IMG/VR virus record: IMGVR_UViG_3300048918_000089
Span: 1 to 64,000 of that record
Source: a virus
DNA: 64,000 nucleotides
Direction: 5' to 3' (one strand)
This document shows, piece by piece, positions 32,055-41,365 of the stretch. The position numbers and the translations under genes were made by a program. The notes beneath the pieces were generated by a model. That model was not told the origin of the DNA. It saw only the letters and a program-made list of their open reading frames with translations, and searched no databases. Numbering within the stretch: position 1 is the first letter of the stretch; each line of letters opens with the position of its first letter.

Positions 32055-35000
32055 TTAGATTCTCCAGTTCAATGACTCGGCCTGTCAGTTCCTTGATTGC
32101 CTCAATGAGCAGGGGAACCAACTTCTCGTACCGAACAGTCAAGTATTTATCGTCAATCGGAGCCGGTACCACAACTTGTGGTAGCACAGCCTGCACTTCT
32201 TGTGCAGACACACCGACCTGTATCTTCTCATTTGTATAGCCCAACTCGCGTGCCGTATCATTCATCTGGAAGTAGTAACCGTTCAGCGAGAGCACCTTGT
32301 GCAATGCATCGGGAATACGTCCGAGGAACTTCTTCAGACGTTCGTCTGAGTAGTACGCGGTCACTTCGTTCGTTGCACGAATTTCACCTGCTGTACCTGA
32401 TGCAGCCGTTCCTACTCCGAGCGAACTGAATTGCGGAGTATTTGACGTCCCAAGATTCTGGTTGATCGTGTACGCCGTGATGTTCGCAGCATTACCCGTG
32501 ATGCTGATGCCCCATGTACCCGATGCATTTGAACCGTCAGACCATGCAACATCCTTGAATGTCGTGAACGCCGTTGACGAACCATACGCCTGTTGCCAGA
32601 CGCGAAGGCCGAACGTGTCCTTGCGGAGTGTGAGCAGATTATCACTGCCGCCCGATGAATCAGAGAATGAGCGGAACAAGAGATAGTCGGCGTATGGTGA
32701 CGCGCTATCATTGTTCCATGATGTGAAACCGAAGGACATGCTCGATGCCGCAAGATCCGATGGGTGGAGCGTGCGAATATCGAAGGCCGTCATGGTCGTC
32801 GTTGACGCCGAGCCTGTATATCCTAGTCCACCCGTTGGGCCTGTCGATCCTGCTGTACCCTGCGATCCTGTGAATCCGGTGAGACCAGCAGAACCCGTGA
32901 AGCCGATCGTGCCCTGCGAGCCCACAAACCCAACGGAGCCTGTGAATCCGATAAAACCCTGAATACCCTGGGAGCCGCTGAAGCCGGTAACACCACGTGA
33001 ACCTGTGAATCCCAGAGAACCCACGAAGCCTGTTACGCCCTGTGAGCCCGTGAAACCCGCACCAGCAGATCCCGTGAATCCTAGTGAGCCGGTGAAGCCC
33101 GCAGAACCCACGAACCCGACAGAGCCCGTGAAACCCGCACCAGCAGATCCCGTGAATCCTAGACCACCTGATCCTGTGAAGCCGGGAGCGCCCGCGGAGC
33201 CCGTGAAGCCAGCGCCTGCTGAACCAGTAAAGCCCAGTGATCCTGTGAATCCTGTAGTGCCTGCAGTACCTGCCGAGCCTGTGAAGCCGGCACCTGCAGA
33301 TCCAGTGAATCCTAGTGAGCCCGAGAATCCTCGCGAGCCGATGAAGCCGGTCGATCCCGTGAACCCAGCAGACCCTGTGAAGCCAAGAAGACCCTGTGAC
33401 CCGACGAAGCCCACTGATCCGGTGTAACCCAATGCACCCGAGTTCGCGTCAACGAACTGCGCTGTGTCACCGTCATCATACCAAATCTTCAATTGACCGT
33501 CAGTCGAGTCCCACCATAGTTGTCCTGGTAGAGGCGATGACGGTGCTGCCGTTGAGACGTTGATCGTGACAGCAGAACCCGTGAATCCCAGTGAGCCCGA
33601 AAATCCGCGCGAGCCTACAAAGCCTACGGAGCCCGTGAACCCGACGTCACCACGCGAGCCGGTAAAGCCGACACCCTGTGAGCCAGTGAAACCGATTCCG
33701 CCCAGTGAACCCGTGAAGCCCGAGATACCCGCATTACCCTGTGAGCCTGTAAAGCCCAATGAACCCGAGAAGCCTGTTGCACCGCGTGATCCCGTGAAGC
33801 CAGCACCTGCAGATCCAGTGTAACCCAATGACCCATCATAACCCTGTGAACCTGTGTAACCCAAGGCTGCTGAGTTCGCGTCAACCCACTGGGAATGTGT
33901 TCCGTCATTGTACCAAATCTTCAACTGACCCGTAGACGAATCCCACCATAGCTGGCCATCGAACGGTGACACAGGTGCAATCGTCGTGACAATGATCGTG
34001 ACTGACGAACCCGTATATCCGTATGAACCCGTATAGCCCGTTGAGCCAGTAAAGCCCGCACCGCGCGATCCCGTGAAGCCCACACCCTGCGATCCCGTGA
34101 ACCCCCTTGAACCGATGGGGCCTGCGGGGCCTACTGGTCCTGCAAGACCGAATGAACCCGTGAATCCAGTGACACCCACTGATCCTGTGTAACCCAGCGA
34201 TCCGGCGAATCCTGTGCCGCCGCGCGATCCTGTGAATCCCTGCGAGCCTGTATTACCGATTGAGCCTGTGAAGCCTTGCGATCCCACAAAGCCAGTTGAT
34301 CCTGTGAAGCCCTGTGATCCGATATAACCTGTTGCACCACCCGATCCCGTAAAGCCAATGACACCGCGAGAACCCGAGAATCCCAGTGCTCCTGAGTTCG
34401 CGTCAACCCACTGCGAGTGTACACCGTCATTGTACCAAATCTTCAACTGGCCTAGACCCGAATCCCACCATAGCTGACCGTCGAGAGGCAGAAGCGGTGC
34501 AGTCGTTGAGACAAGGATTGTGACAGAAGAGCCTGTGTAGCCGTATGAACCCGTGAAGCCCTGCGAGCCGACGAACCCAGTAAAGCCGCGTGAACCCACG
34601 AAGCCAATACCCTGTGAGCCGGTATAGCCGACGCCCTGTGAGCCTGTGTAGCCCATCGCTCCTGAGTTCGCGTCAACGAACTGCGATGAGGTACCGTCAT
34701 TGTAGTAGACCTTTAGCTGACCCAACCCAGAGTCCCACCACAGCTGACCGTCAAGTGGTGATGACGGCGCGACTGCCGAGACAATGATCGTGACAGCAGA
34801 ACCGGTGTAACCGTATGAACCCGTGAATCCGCGCGAACCGGTGAATCCGAACGAGCCCGCGAAACCGAGTCCACCGTCTGATCCTCGCGAACCCGTGAAG
34901 CCCTTTGAACCGACAAGGCCCTGAGAACCCACGAATCCAACATCACCCTGTGAACCGGTATAGCCCAGGGCTGATGAGGACACGTCAACAAACTGAGCAC

Positions 35001-35253
35001 TGACACCGTCATCATAGTAAATCTTCAACTGGCCGTCGGTTGAGTCCCACCATAGTTGACCGTCAAGAGGTTCACTCGGAGGTACTACATCGACAAAGAC
35101 TGCACCTGTGATATCCAGAATTGAGTCATTCGTGTCCTTGATGAACACGCGCCCATCGGCGACGTTCAGCGCAAGCTCACCTAGCTCAAGTTCTGTAGGC
35201 AGCGGAATCTGTCCTGGGACAGAACTACGCTTGTGAAGAATAACAGTTGCCAT
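32041..35253 (-). CDS. Large collagen-like tail fibre with S74-type intramolecular chaperone (1070 aa)
   Basis: The ATG at 35253 begins MATVILHKRSSVPGQIPLPT, the usual phage fibre start; the frame is open 12 codons further. Then come five repeats of a PLDGQLWWDS..GQLK.WY.DG module, separated by Gly-x-y (GFTGS, GYTGS) stretches. A trimming/chaperone end follows, with TNEVTAYYSDERLK, VGVSAQEVQAVLPQVV and a final coiled coil, typical of the Peptidase S74 domain that cleaves itself off after trimer folding. The DNA repeats invite copy-number change. A late-promoter-like box lies 39 bases upstream. Confidence 0.88.
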   Translation of the reverse strand: MATVILHKRSSVPGQIPLPTELELGELALNVADGRVFIKDTNDSILDITGAVFVDVVPPSEPLDGQLWWDSTDGQLKIYYDDGVSAQFVDVSSSALGYTGSQGDVGFVGSQGLVGSKGFTGSRGSDGGLGFAGSFGFTGSRGFTGSYGYTGSAVTIIVSAVAPSSPLDGQLWWDSGLGQLKVYYNDGTSSQFVDANSGAMGYTGSQGVGYTGSQGIGFVGSRGFTGFVGSQGFTGSYGYTGSSVTILVSTTAPLLPLDGQLWWDSGLGQLKIWYNDGVHSQWVDANSGALGFSGSRGVIGFTGSGGATGYIGSQGFTGSTGFVGSQGFTGSIGNTGSQGFTGSRGGTGFAGSLGYTGSVGVTGFTGSFGLAGPVGPAGPIGSRGFTGSQGVGFTGSRGAGFTGSTGYTGSYGYTGSSVTIIVTTIAPVSPFDGQLWWDSSTGQLKIWYNDGTHSQWVDANSAALGYTGSQGYDGSLGYTGSAGAGFTGSRGATGFSGSLGFTGSQGNAGISGFTGSLGGIGFTGSQGVGFTGSRGDVGFTGSVGFVGSRGFSGSLGFTGSAVTINVSTAAPSSPLPGQLWWDSTDGQLKIWYDDGDTAQFVDANSGALGYTGSVGFVGSQGLLGFTGSAGFTGSTGFIGSRGFSGSLGFTGSAGAGFTGSAGTAGTTGFTGSLGFTGSAGAGFTGSAGAPGFTGSGGLGFTGSAGAGFTGSVGFVGSAGFTGSLGFTGSAGAGFTGSQGVTGFVGSLGFTGSRGVTGFSGSQGIQGFIGFTGSVGFVGSQGTIGFTGSAGLTGFTGSQGTAGSTGPTGGLGYTGSASTTTMTAFDIRTLHPSDLAASSMSFGFTSWNNDSASPYADYLLFRSFSDSSGGSDNLLTLRKDTFGLRVWQQAYGSSTAFTTFKDVAWSDGSNASGTWGISITGNAANITAYTINQNLGTSNTPQFSSLGVGTAASGTAGEIRATNEVTAYYSDERLKKFLGRIPDALHKVLSLNGYYFQMNDTARELGYTNEKIQVGVSAQEVQAVLPQVVVPAPIDDKYLTVRYEKLVPLLIEAIKELTGRVIELENLNGGS
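32348..32388 (-). repeat. 41-bp block shared with 43093-43133 (S74 entry segment)
   Basis: The block coding for EIRATNEVTAYYS is 40/41 identical between the large collagen-like fibre and the fibre at 42762-43904, just before the chaperone domain. It marks a module boundary used in fibre shuffling. Confidence 0.85.
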
Positions 35254-35291
35254 CGGGTGCTCTCTATATAAGAGTGTACAGGATTTCAACG

Positions 35292-35299
35292 TTATTTAT
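35292..35299 (-). promoter_or_regulatory. Late-promoter-like box (CGATAAATAA) for the large fibre gene
   Basis: The minus strand reads TTCGATAAATAACG, 39 bases upstream of the fibre ATG at 35253, in the divergent gap to the plus-strand glycosyltransferase gene. Confidence 0.55.
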
Positions 35300-35325
35300 C
35301 GAACCGCTTGAGAGTGGAAATGGCT

Positions 35326-37356
35326 ATGAGAATCGCTATCGTTGATGTGCTGGGTCTGGCATATGATGGATATACCGTCGAGACTTTCGGACTAGGTGGG
35401 TCTGAGTCAGCGGTGACGTACATGGCAAAGGAGCTTGCTGCGTTGGGCCTTGATGTAACCGTATTCAATTCGTGCATCGACTCGCGGGCAAAGCCTGGGA
35501 TCTACGACGGTGTTCAGTATCGTGACCTGACTGTTTTGGACAAAGCGGGAGATCACCACTTTGACGTGATGATCGGCTCGCGTTCAGTGCAGCCGTTTCT
35601 GCCCAATCACCCGCGCTACTCCAAGATCAAGGCGAAGCACAAGATCCTCTGGCTCCATGACACCTTCTGTGACGGCGACCAAATGGTCGAGGACTTGGTC
35701 CTACAGGGACACATCACCGAACTGTTCACCCTCTCTGATTGGCACACGTCATACATCCTGAATTGTGACCACGGGAAGCGACGGAACTTCGAGGTGCTCA
35801 AGCGGAAGACGTTCCTGACGCGCAACGGAATACAGCGCCGCATTGAGGAAGTGGACGTATCGGCCAAGGACCGCTATCGGTTCATCTACAATGCCTCAGC
35901 GACGAAGGGCATGGTTCCGTTGTTGGAGCAGATTTGGCCGCAGATCAAGACGCGCATCCCTGCTGCGAAGCTCACTGTCATCGGAGGCTACTACCGATTC
36001 CGTGATGGGGCTGAGCCCGATGCGCAAGAAAATGTCGTAGCGAAATACGCCGCCGATGAACGCCTGAAGGCACTTGACGTTGAGTTCACGGGCGTCATCC
36101 CACAGGGCGAGATTGCACGGCGCCTCGCAGGGGCATGGGCCACGATCTATCCCGCAGCATTCCCCGAGACGTTCGGCATCTCAACTCTGGAGTCGCTCGC
36201 GTACAACACCCCCGTCATTACGTCTCGCTTCGGCGCGCTTGAGGAGACGGCGATTGAGGAGGCATCGTACCTCATGGACTACGCAATCACACCCAACGTC
36301 CTCTTTCAGACGATCAATGAGGGCACGCAGGTTGCGCAGTTCGTGGACATGTTTGTCTCCGTCGTGATGAATCCCTATCTGCACCAGCAGAAGATTCAGG
36401 CATGCAATGCCGTGCGCCCCGTCGAAGGATGGGATACGGTCGCCCTGCAGTGGAAGCAACATCTGTTCAAGGTGTTCGGTGAGTTCCTTCCGGTAGACGA
36501 GTTCCGCCGTGTGCGCAAGATCAACAACGAAGTCCATCGGATCTTCAAGCGACGTTTCTCAAATCCCGAGGAGTGGACCCCGACGCCGCGTGCAAATGAG
36601 CAGGCGATTCACGTCGTCGTGCCATTCTACAATTCGCAGGAGTACATCGCGAAGTGCATTGAGTCCATCGCAACACAAGATTACCACAATTATAAGGTCA
36701 CGCTGATTGATGATGCCTCAACCGATAATGGCTATTTGGTTGCACAGGCTGCGCTGAATCAGGTGCCCGAGAAGATTCGCAGGCGGTTTGGGCTCATTCG
36801 CAATCCTGTGAATGTGGGTGCGGTGAAGAACACCTTTGACATACTCAAGCGCATCCATCTGAATGAACCAGGATCAACCATCGTCATGCTTCTCGACGGC
36901 GACGACTCGTTGGTTGCAGAGAACACAATCTTCCAATTCTACAATGACCTCTATCAGGGTCATGTTGATTTTGCATACGGATCCTGCTGGTCGATGGCAG
37001 ACAACATCCCACTGATTGCACAGCCATATCCACAGCGGGTGCGTCTGGAGGGGACGTATCGACAGCACCTATTCGCGTGGAACATGCCGTACACTCATCT
37101 GCGCACATTCAGGTCGTATCTGATAAATCAGGTTTCAGAATCGCAGTGCAAGGATGAAGAGGGTAACTGGTATCGTGCAGGTGGTGATACCTCGATCTTC
37201 TATGCACTCATTGAAGGGGCAGACCCTAGAGGAGTCGTCGCAGTGTCCAAGATCGTCGTGAACTACAATGACCTCAACCCCCTGAATGACTACAAAGTCA
37301 ACGGAGCAGAACAGACGCGCACAGCGCGGAAAGTTCTGGGACTAGATAAAGCATGA
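35326..37356 (+). CDS. Two-domain glycosyltransferase (GT-B/GT4-like fused to GT-A/GT2-like)
   Basis: Residues 1 to ~390 are a GT-B unit: LGGSESAVTYMAKELAALG near the start, KLTVIGGYYRF at the donor domain, and PAAFPETFGISTLESLAYN with the ExFGxxxxE-like block. Residues ~415 to the end are a GT-A unit: HVVVPFYNSQEYIAKCIESI, LIDDASTD, and MLLDGDDS with the metal-binding acidic motif. An ATG at 35320 is also possible. It begins a plus-strand pair inside a minus-strand fibre region and overlaps the next gene by 4 nt. A double transferase can add two different sugars in a row; the acceptor may be a virion protein or the host surface. Confidence 0.85.
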   Translation: MRIAIVDVLGLAYDGYTVETFGLGGSESAVTYMAKELAALGLDVTVFNSCIDSRAKPGIYDGVQYRDLTVLDKAGDHHFDVMIGSRSVQPFLPNHPRYSKIKAKHKILWLHDTFCDGDQMVEDLVLQGHITELFTLSDWHTSYILNCDHGKRRNFEVLKRKTFLTRNGIQRRIEEVDVSAKDRYRFIYNASATKGMVPLLEQIWPQIKTRIPAAKLTVIGGYYRFRDGAEPDAQENVVAKYAADERLKALDVEFTGVIPQGEIARRLAGAWATIYPAAFPETFGISTLESLAYNTPVITSRFGALEETAIEEASYLMDYAITPNVLFQTINEGTQVAQFVDMFVSVVMNPYLHQQKIQACNAVRPVEGWDTVALQWKQHLFKVFGEFLPVDEFRRVRKINNEVHRIFKRRFSNPEEWTPTPRANEQAIHVVVPFYNSQEYIAKCIESIATQDYHNYKVTLIDDASTDNGYLVAQAALNQVPEKIRRRFGLIRNPVNVGAVKNTFDILKRIHLNEPGSTIVMLLDGDDSLVAENTIFQFYNDLYQGHVDFAYGSCWSMADNIPLIAQPYPQRVRLEGTYRQHLFAWNMPYTHLRTFRSYLINQVSESQCKDEEGNWYRAGGDTSIFYALIEGADPRGVVAVSKIVVNYNDLNPLNDYKVNGAEQTRTARKVLGLDKA

Positions 37357-38639
37357 AGAAAATTCTTATTGCGATTCCGACAGCGAAGTATATTGAATCC
37401 GAGACGTTCAAGTCCATCTATGATCTTGACGTCCCTGAGGGGTACGAAGTCTCCTTCCAATACTTCTACGGCTATCAGATCGACCAAGTGCGGAACTTGA
37501 TCGCATCGTGGGCAGTGAAGTACGACTACCTGTTCTCAGTTGATTCCGACATTGTGCTCCCGAAGGATTCACTGCGGAAGTTGCTCGCAGCGAACGTCGA
37601 TGTGATTTCAGGTGTCTATGTCCAACGGATCCCGGGTGAACAGAACATCGAAATCTACGGCTTCCATCCGAGCGGGGCAACCCCTCGACTGAAGTACGAG
37701 CAGATTGCAGGGGGCATCCACAACGTTGCGGGTGTCGGCATGGGTTGCTGCCTCATCAAGTCTGATGTATTCCGCACGCTTCAGTACCCGTGGTTTGAGT
37801 ATCACTCGGCCCTCGACCATGCGAACACCCTCTCTGAGGATGTTGACTTCTGCAACAAGGCTCGTGTCGCAGGCTTCAATATCTTTGTTGACGCCACGAT
37901 CATCTGCGACCATATCGGCGCAACGACCTTTCGGCTTACACCCATGATCCCAAAAGAAGATGAATCCGTAAAAGTCGCCAAGCGCCTAGAGGAACTATCG
38001 AACCAACCCCTGCTGCCGCAGAAGCACATTGATCACCTCTACAAGATGTACGCCGAGGGTGTGCAGCCGAAGGTCATCTATGATGTGGGCTCATGTGTGC
38101 TCCACTGGACGAACCCCGCGAAGAAGGTATGGCCCAAGGGCCGCTTCATCTGCTTTGAAGCGATGCGCGAAGTCATGCCTCTCTATGCAGCACAGGGTGT
38201 CGAGGGCTACTCGGCGGTACTCTCTGATGAGGATGGGAAGGAGATTGCGTTCTTTGAGAACCTTGAACACCCAGGTGGAAACTCGTACTACCGCGAGAAC
38301 AAGGCCCACAACCCCGAAGTCGACCAGTACTTCAACGACTCACATCGCAGGGCGCGAGTGACGAGGACACTTGATTCGCTCGCGGCGCAGCACGACCTCC
38401 CACTGCCCGATCTTATCAAGATGGATATTCAGGGAGCGGAACTCGACGCGCTCAAGGGTGCGAAGATGGTTCTCCAGCAGGCCAAGTGGCTGATCCTTGA
38501 ACTCCAGCATGTGGAATATAACAAGGGAGCCCCGAACTGGCAAGAGGTAGTAACCTATCTTGACAGTCAGGGCTTCGACTTGGTTGAAAAGTTCGTTGAG
38601 ACGAACGTGGACGGCGACTACTATTTCCGCAGACGTTAG
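37353..38639 (+). CDS. GT-A glycosyltransferase fused to FkbM-type methyltransferase
   Basis: The first ~205 residues are a GT-A enzyme with YLFSVDSDIVLP (the DxD motif near 64-66), VGMGCCLIK, EDVDFCNKA and a late metal-binding-like ICDHIG. From about residue 240 the protein is an FkbM-family methyltransferase: RFICFEAM, then LIKMDIQGAELDALKG near 350-365 and LILELQHVEYN. This suggests that a transferred sugar is then O-methylated. It overlaps the upstream transferase by 4 nt (ATGA), and its stop overlaps the stop of the convergent gene. Confidence 0.85.
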   Translation: MKKILIAIPTAKYIESETFKSIYDLDVPEGYEVSFQYFYGYQIDQVRNLIASWAVKYDYLFSVDSDIVLPKDSLRKLLAANVDVISGVYVQRIPGEQNIEIYGFHPSGATPRLKYEQIAGGIHNVAGVGMGCCLIKSDVFRTLQYPWFEYHSALDHANTLSEDVDFCNKARVAGFNIFVDATIICDHIGATTFRLTPMIPKEDESVKVAKRLEELSNQPLLPQKHIDHLYKMYAEGVQPKVIYDVGSCVLHWTNPAKKVWPKGRFICFEAMREVMPLYAAQGVEGYSAVLSDEDGKEIAFFENLEHPGGNSYYRENKAHNPEVDQYFNDSHRRARVTRTLDSLAAQHDLPLPDLIKMDIQGAELDALKGAKMVLQQAKWLILELQHVEYNKGAPNWQEVVTYLDSQGFDLVEKFVETNVDGDYYFRRR

Positions 38640-39028
38640 CCGAACGTACCCCCGTCGATGACACCTGGGTCGGCAGTCACAGTGATTGTGCGACCCACGA
38701 GTGTTGTTTGGACGCCGTTCTCGCCAACAATAGAAAGCATCTGTCCGGGACCCACTGAGCCCACACCAATGTCTGCCGCAATGTTAATCGTTGAATCGGG
38801 GACAACAGGTGCGGGCACTTCGATGGGCTGAACCTTCCAGCGCCCAGTGTCACCATCATAGACGAGCATGTCGCCGTCATTGACACCATTGCTTGAATCA
38901 ACGTTGGAGAGGTCCTCAAGCGGAAACGGATCGAGCTTGATGGGCTGGTTGACCGTGCCTGCCGCAGCCAACGGTCTGTTGAGCGAGACGGTAACTTGTG
39001 GGGGCGTGTGTGCGATTGGATCAGCCAT
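38636..39028 (-). CDS. Probable fibre/baseplate-associated protein (130 aa)
   Basis: This beta-rich protein has NDGDMLVYDGDTGRWKVQP near its middle, the 'DG.W' pattern found in many phage fibre and baseplate appendage proteins. It ends in VDGGTFG-type glycine-rich sequence. It is coupled to the next gene by a TAATG overlap. No named family is recognised; structural role from pattern and position only. Confidence 0.55.
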   Translation of the reverse strand: MADPIAHTPPQVTVSLNRPLAAAGTVNQPIKLDPFPLEDLSNVDSSNGVNDGDMLVYDGDTGRWKVQPIEVPAPVVPDSTINIAADIGVGSVGPGQMLSIVGENGVQTTLVGRTITVTADPGVIDGGTFG

Positions 39029-39393
39029 TATGCGATAACCCGTGAGATTGTGGGATTCAGCGTAATGAGGCCCTCAAGGATCTTGTATTTTCCTACAGCC
39101 TGAAGGAGTGTGTCGTCTTCAAAGACGGTCACCATCACGTCATAGAGATAACGACCCGATGCCATCGCGTCGGTTTCAGACGACTCAAGCGTGAGTTCAA
39201 GGACGCCATCTGCTGAGGGGCCGACTACCGCCTGTGAAAATGAGACGACGTTTTGTGCCGTGGGGTGGCGACGAATGAGCGCACGCACAAGACAGAGCGA
39301 CAGGTCCAGTGGGGATCCGAGAGGATCCCTCACCGTGATTCGGAAGCTGAATGATGCGCCTTGGTCAACAACTAGATTTTGAATGGCTGCCAT
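39028..39393 (-). CDS. Probable virion appendage protein, Ig-like beta-sandwich (121 aa)
   Basis: The protein starts MAAIQNLVVDQGASFSFRIT, followed by DPLGSPLDLSLCLVRALIRR and VLELTLESSETDAM-GRYLYDVMV, which look like successive beta strands. This pattern is widespread in phage fibre/appendage proteins of several tailed-phage groups (BppU-like N-terminal domains). A GATAAATA box lies about 25 bases upstream. Which structure it joins is unknown. Confidence 0.6.
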   Translation of the reverse strand: MAAIQNLVVDQGASFSFRITVRDPLGSPLDLSLCLVRALIRRHPTAQNVVSFSQAVVGPSADGVLELTLESSETDAMASGRYLYDVMVTVFEDDTLLQAVGKYKILEGLITLNPTISRVIA

Positions 39394-39417
39394 GGGATAC
39401 TCTGTGAGGGTACAGAG

Positions 39418-39425
39418 TATTTATC
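39418..39425 (-). promoter_or_regulatory. Late-promoter-like box (GATAAATA)
   Basis: The minus strand reads CCGATAAATACT, overlapping the stop codon of the 366-aa gene and upstream of the 121-aa gene. The overlap with a stop codon lowers the weight. Confidence 0.4.
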
Positions 39426-40521
39426 GGATTGAGCAAAGCTCCATAATCATTGGATGGACCTGCACGGGCATCGACGCCGTGGACAGGTCGTGTCTCTCAA
39501 AATTGGATTCGAGGTCCTTCCACTCAACCGTTACCTTACCTGGGTAATTGAGGATTCCGTGTGCCGAACCCTGCAATGCACCTGCGCGAACATTCTCCCA
39601 GTACTCGCCAATATTGCCGCGAACCCACGTGTCAAGACGCTGCGAAGCGATGGGGTCCTTGGTCATGATGATCCTACGAGTAAGCTTGAATGACTCGCGA
39701 TACGCCGTCCTGAATGCCTCCCACGGAGACGTTGCAAAGCGACCCTCTGAGACAGTCCAGGGAATGGAATGGAACGGCGACGCCATCGTGAAGTCGAGAC
39801 CGAAATCGTCGGGGGTCGTGTGGACTGAGTGGGCTGAATAGAGTCCGATTCCCATGTGCCCGTACTCAAGCCCATTGGAGGCATTCTTCGACTGAAAGAT
39901 CCAGTGATGATCGGGTTGAAGAATATCAGGGTAGAAATTGAACACGTCGGGATCGGTGACGTAGTTCTTCCCTGTCACGACCCAAAAGTGGGAGTCGTAC
40001 TGTGCTCGCAGCGAACACGCGAGGAACATATTCTTTCGACCCTGTACGTTCTTCACCCACTTCGCTTCAGGATACAGGGACTTGAGACGAAGCCAATTCA
40101 CCTCAGCGTTTTTCTCGCCGTTCGACACAAAGAATACGGGGAAGTGTCCGTACTTTGGGAACGTCAGTCCAGCCGTGAACACCGTCTTGGATCCCAAAGC
40201 CTCATCGTTGAGCACTGCCTGCTTGTGGAAGAGGCGTAGCGGTCCCCATTCAGAGACGTATCGGTCTGAATATTCTAGGGGTTGAAAGACGTACTGGCGG
40301 GTCTGTGAGATTGTCGGATGCTCAGGGACAAACTTTTCTAGTTCACCCTTGGACTTGATTTGATCGGCGTCGTTAAGGAGCCAGAACCAATTCGTCTTGG
40401 CGTATGCCGCAGCTTGACGTGCAGCATGTTTCCAGTGTGTCTCATTCTCCGAGATGACGTAATCACCGAACCCCCGATGATTACGCCAACCCCACGACAC
40501 TACATCAAACTTGCCGATCAT
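39421..40521 (-). CDS. Glycosyltransferase-like protein of unknown family (366 aa)
   Basis: The N-terminal third has NWFWLLNDADQI, in which DAD may be a GT-A metal motif. It is followed by YVFQPLEYSDRYVSEWGPL and KTVFTAGLTFPKYGHFPVFF. The C-terminal part ends in a basic helix and a short tail. Its neighbours include a clear GT-A enzyme, which is the main reason for the suggestion. The family is not recognised, and a carbohydrate-binding or other sugar-related role is also possible. It overlaps the preceding gene by 17 nt. Confidence 0.5.
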   Translation of the reverse strand: MIGKFDVVSWGWRNHRGFGDYVISENETHWKHAARQAAAYAKTNWFWLLNDADQIKSKGELEKFVPEHPTISQTRQYVFQPLEYSDRYVSEWGPLRLFHKQAVLNDEALGSKTVFTAGLTFPKYGHFPVFFVSNGEKNAEVNWLRLKSLYPEAKWVKNVQGRKNMFLACSLRAQYDSHFWVVTGKNYVTDPDVFNFYPDILQPDHHWIFQSKNASNGLEYGHMGIGLYSAHSVHTTPDDFGLDFTMASPFHSIPWTVSEGRFATSPWEAFRTAYRESFKLTRRIIMTKDPIASQRLDTWVRGNIGEYWENVRAGALQGSAHGILNYPGKVTVEWKDLESNFERHDLSTASMPVQVHPMIMELCSIR

Positions 40522-41365
40522 GGAACTTGAGGTCTGGGTAGTCGTTCAGGGTTCCCTTCTCGGAGACAAGCGTGAGCACGGGCCCAATAGGCATGAACAT
40601 CTCACCACCATACTGACCTTCTGAATCGGGGAACAGATGGATCGTCGTCAACTCGGTGTCGTTGTCGGGGAACCAACCTGGCCATGCGCGCGAATCTGAG
40701 ACCCATGCAAAATTCAATTTCTGATGTTGCATCGTTGCCAGTGCATGTCGTAGGTCGCGCACGTCGAAGCCGACCTCAAGAATCGCCGTACCCATCTTGA
40801 TCTTCCCGGTGTCAACGAGCCACGTTCGATTGCCGATCTTGCTGACGCCCACACATCCAGGTGCCGCCGCGACAACTTCTGGTGATTCAGTCGTGAGCGA
40901 ATCGGTGTAGAGCTTCAAGCCCTGATTCACTGCATACCGCAGAAGAGGACTCGGCAGCGTGTGCACCTTTGCAGCGACAGTGGGATTCACGTCGATCACA
41001 TGAATGCCAGGCCAGTGCCATTCATCATAATCCTGAGCAGAGTTCTCCTTGAGCACCTCTGGGGCGCCCACGACACCTGCGATGATGCCGCCCGCAGAGA
41101 GAACAATCGGGCCGTCAATGTGATCCCACTTCACTCCATTCCACTTATACAGCTTTCGCGTTGCACCGTGTTCGGCGACGATAGGATAGATCGTCTGCTG
41201 CGACGGCGCGTTTGCATCGTCTCCAAACATGATCCACCCAGTGCTCTTTGAAGATGTGTGAACCATTCGGTCAAACCAACCGAGATTGCGCACCCACCCC
41301 TTGCGTTCAATCGTGAAGTGTTCCCACAACTTTGAATGACAAAGCCACGTCTCACCTTTCAGCAT
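40505..41365 (-). CDS. Hypothetical protein in the glycan gene cluster (286 aa)
   Basis: I do not recognise a family. The start is Trp-rich (GETWLCHSKLWEHFTIERKGW), with GWIMFGDDAN and WPGIHVIDVNP later. A conserved-looking middle has GCVGVSKIGNRTWLVDTGKIKMG. It is packed between two glycosyltransferase-like genes with 14- and 17-nt overlaps, so it probably works in the same process. The sequence does not show a nucleotide-sugar motif. Confidence 0.5.
   Translation of the reverse strand: MLKGETWLCHSKLWEHFTIERKGWVRNLGWFDRMVHTSSKSTGWIMFGDDANAPSQQTIYPIVAEHGATRKLYKWNGVKWDHIDGPIVLSAGGIIAGVVGAPEVLKENSAQDYDEWHWPGIHVIDVNPTVAAKVHTLPSPLLRYAVNQGLKLYTDSLTTESPEVVAAAPGCVGVSKIGNRTWLVDTGKIKMGTAILEVGFDVRDLRHALATMQHQKLNFAWVSDSRAWPGWFPDNDTELTTIHLFPDSEGQYGGEMFMPIGPVLTLVSEKGTLNDYPDLKFHDRQV

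Noticed and set aside
30313-33823. Long proline-rich plus-strand frames (PVKPAPAEPVKP-type) opposite the fibre genes
   Set aside because: They are antisense readings of the GFTGS collagen-like repeats; they have no ribosome-binding sites and the minus-strand genes are clearly real.
32041-35253. Regular short repeats that could suggest a CRISPR array
   Set aside because: The repeats are in-frame Gly-x-y codons within one long gene, without constant repeats and unique spacers.
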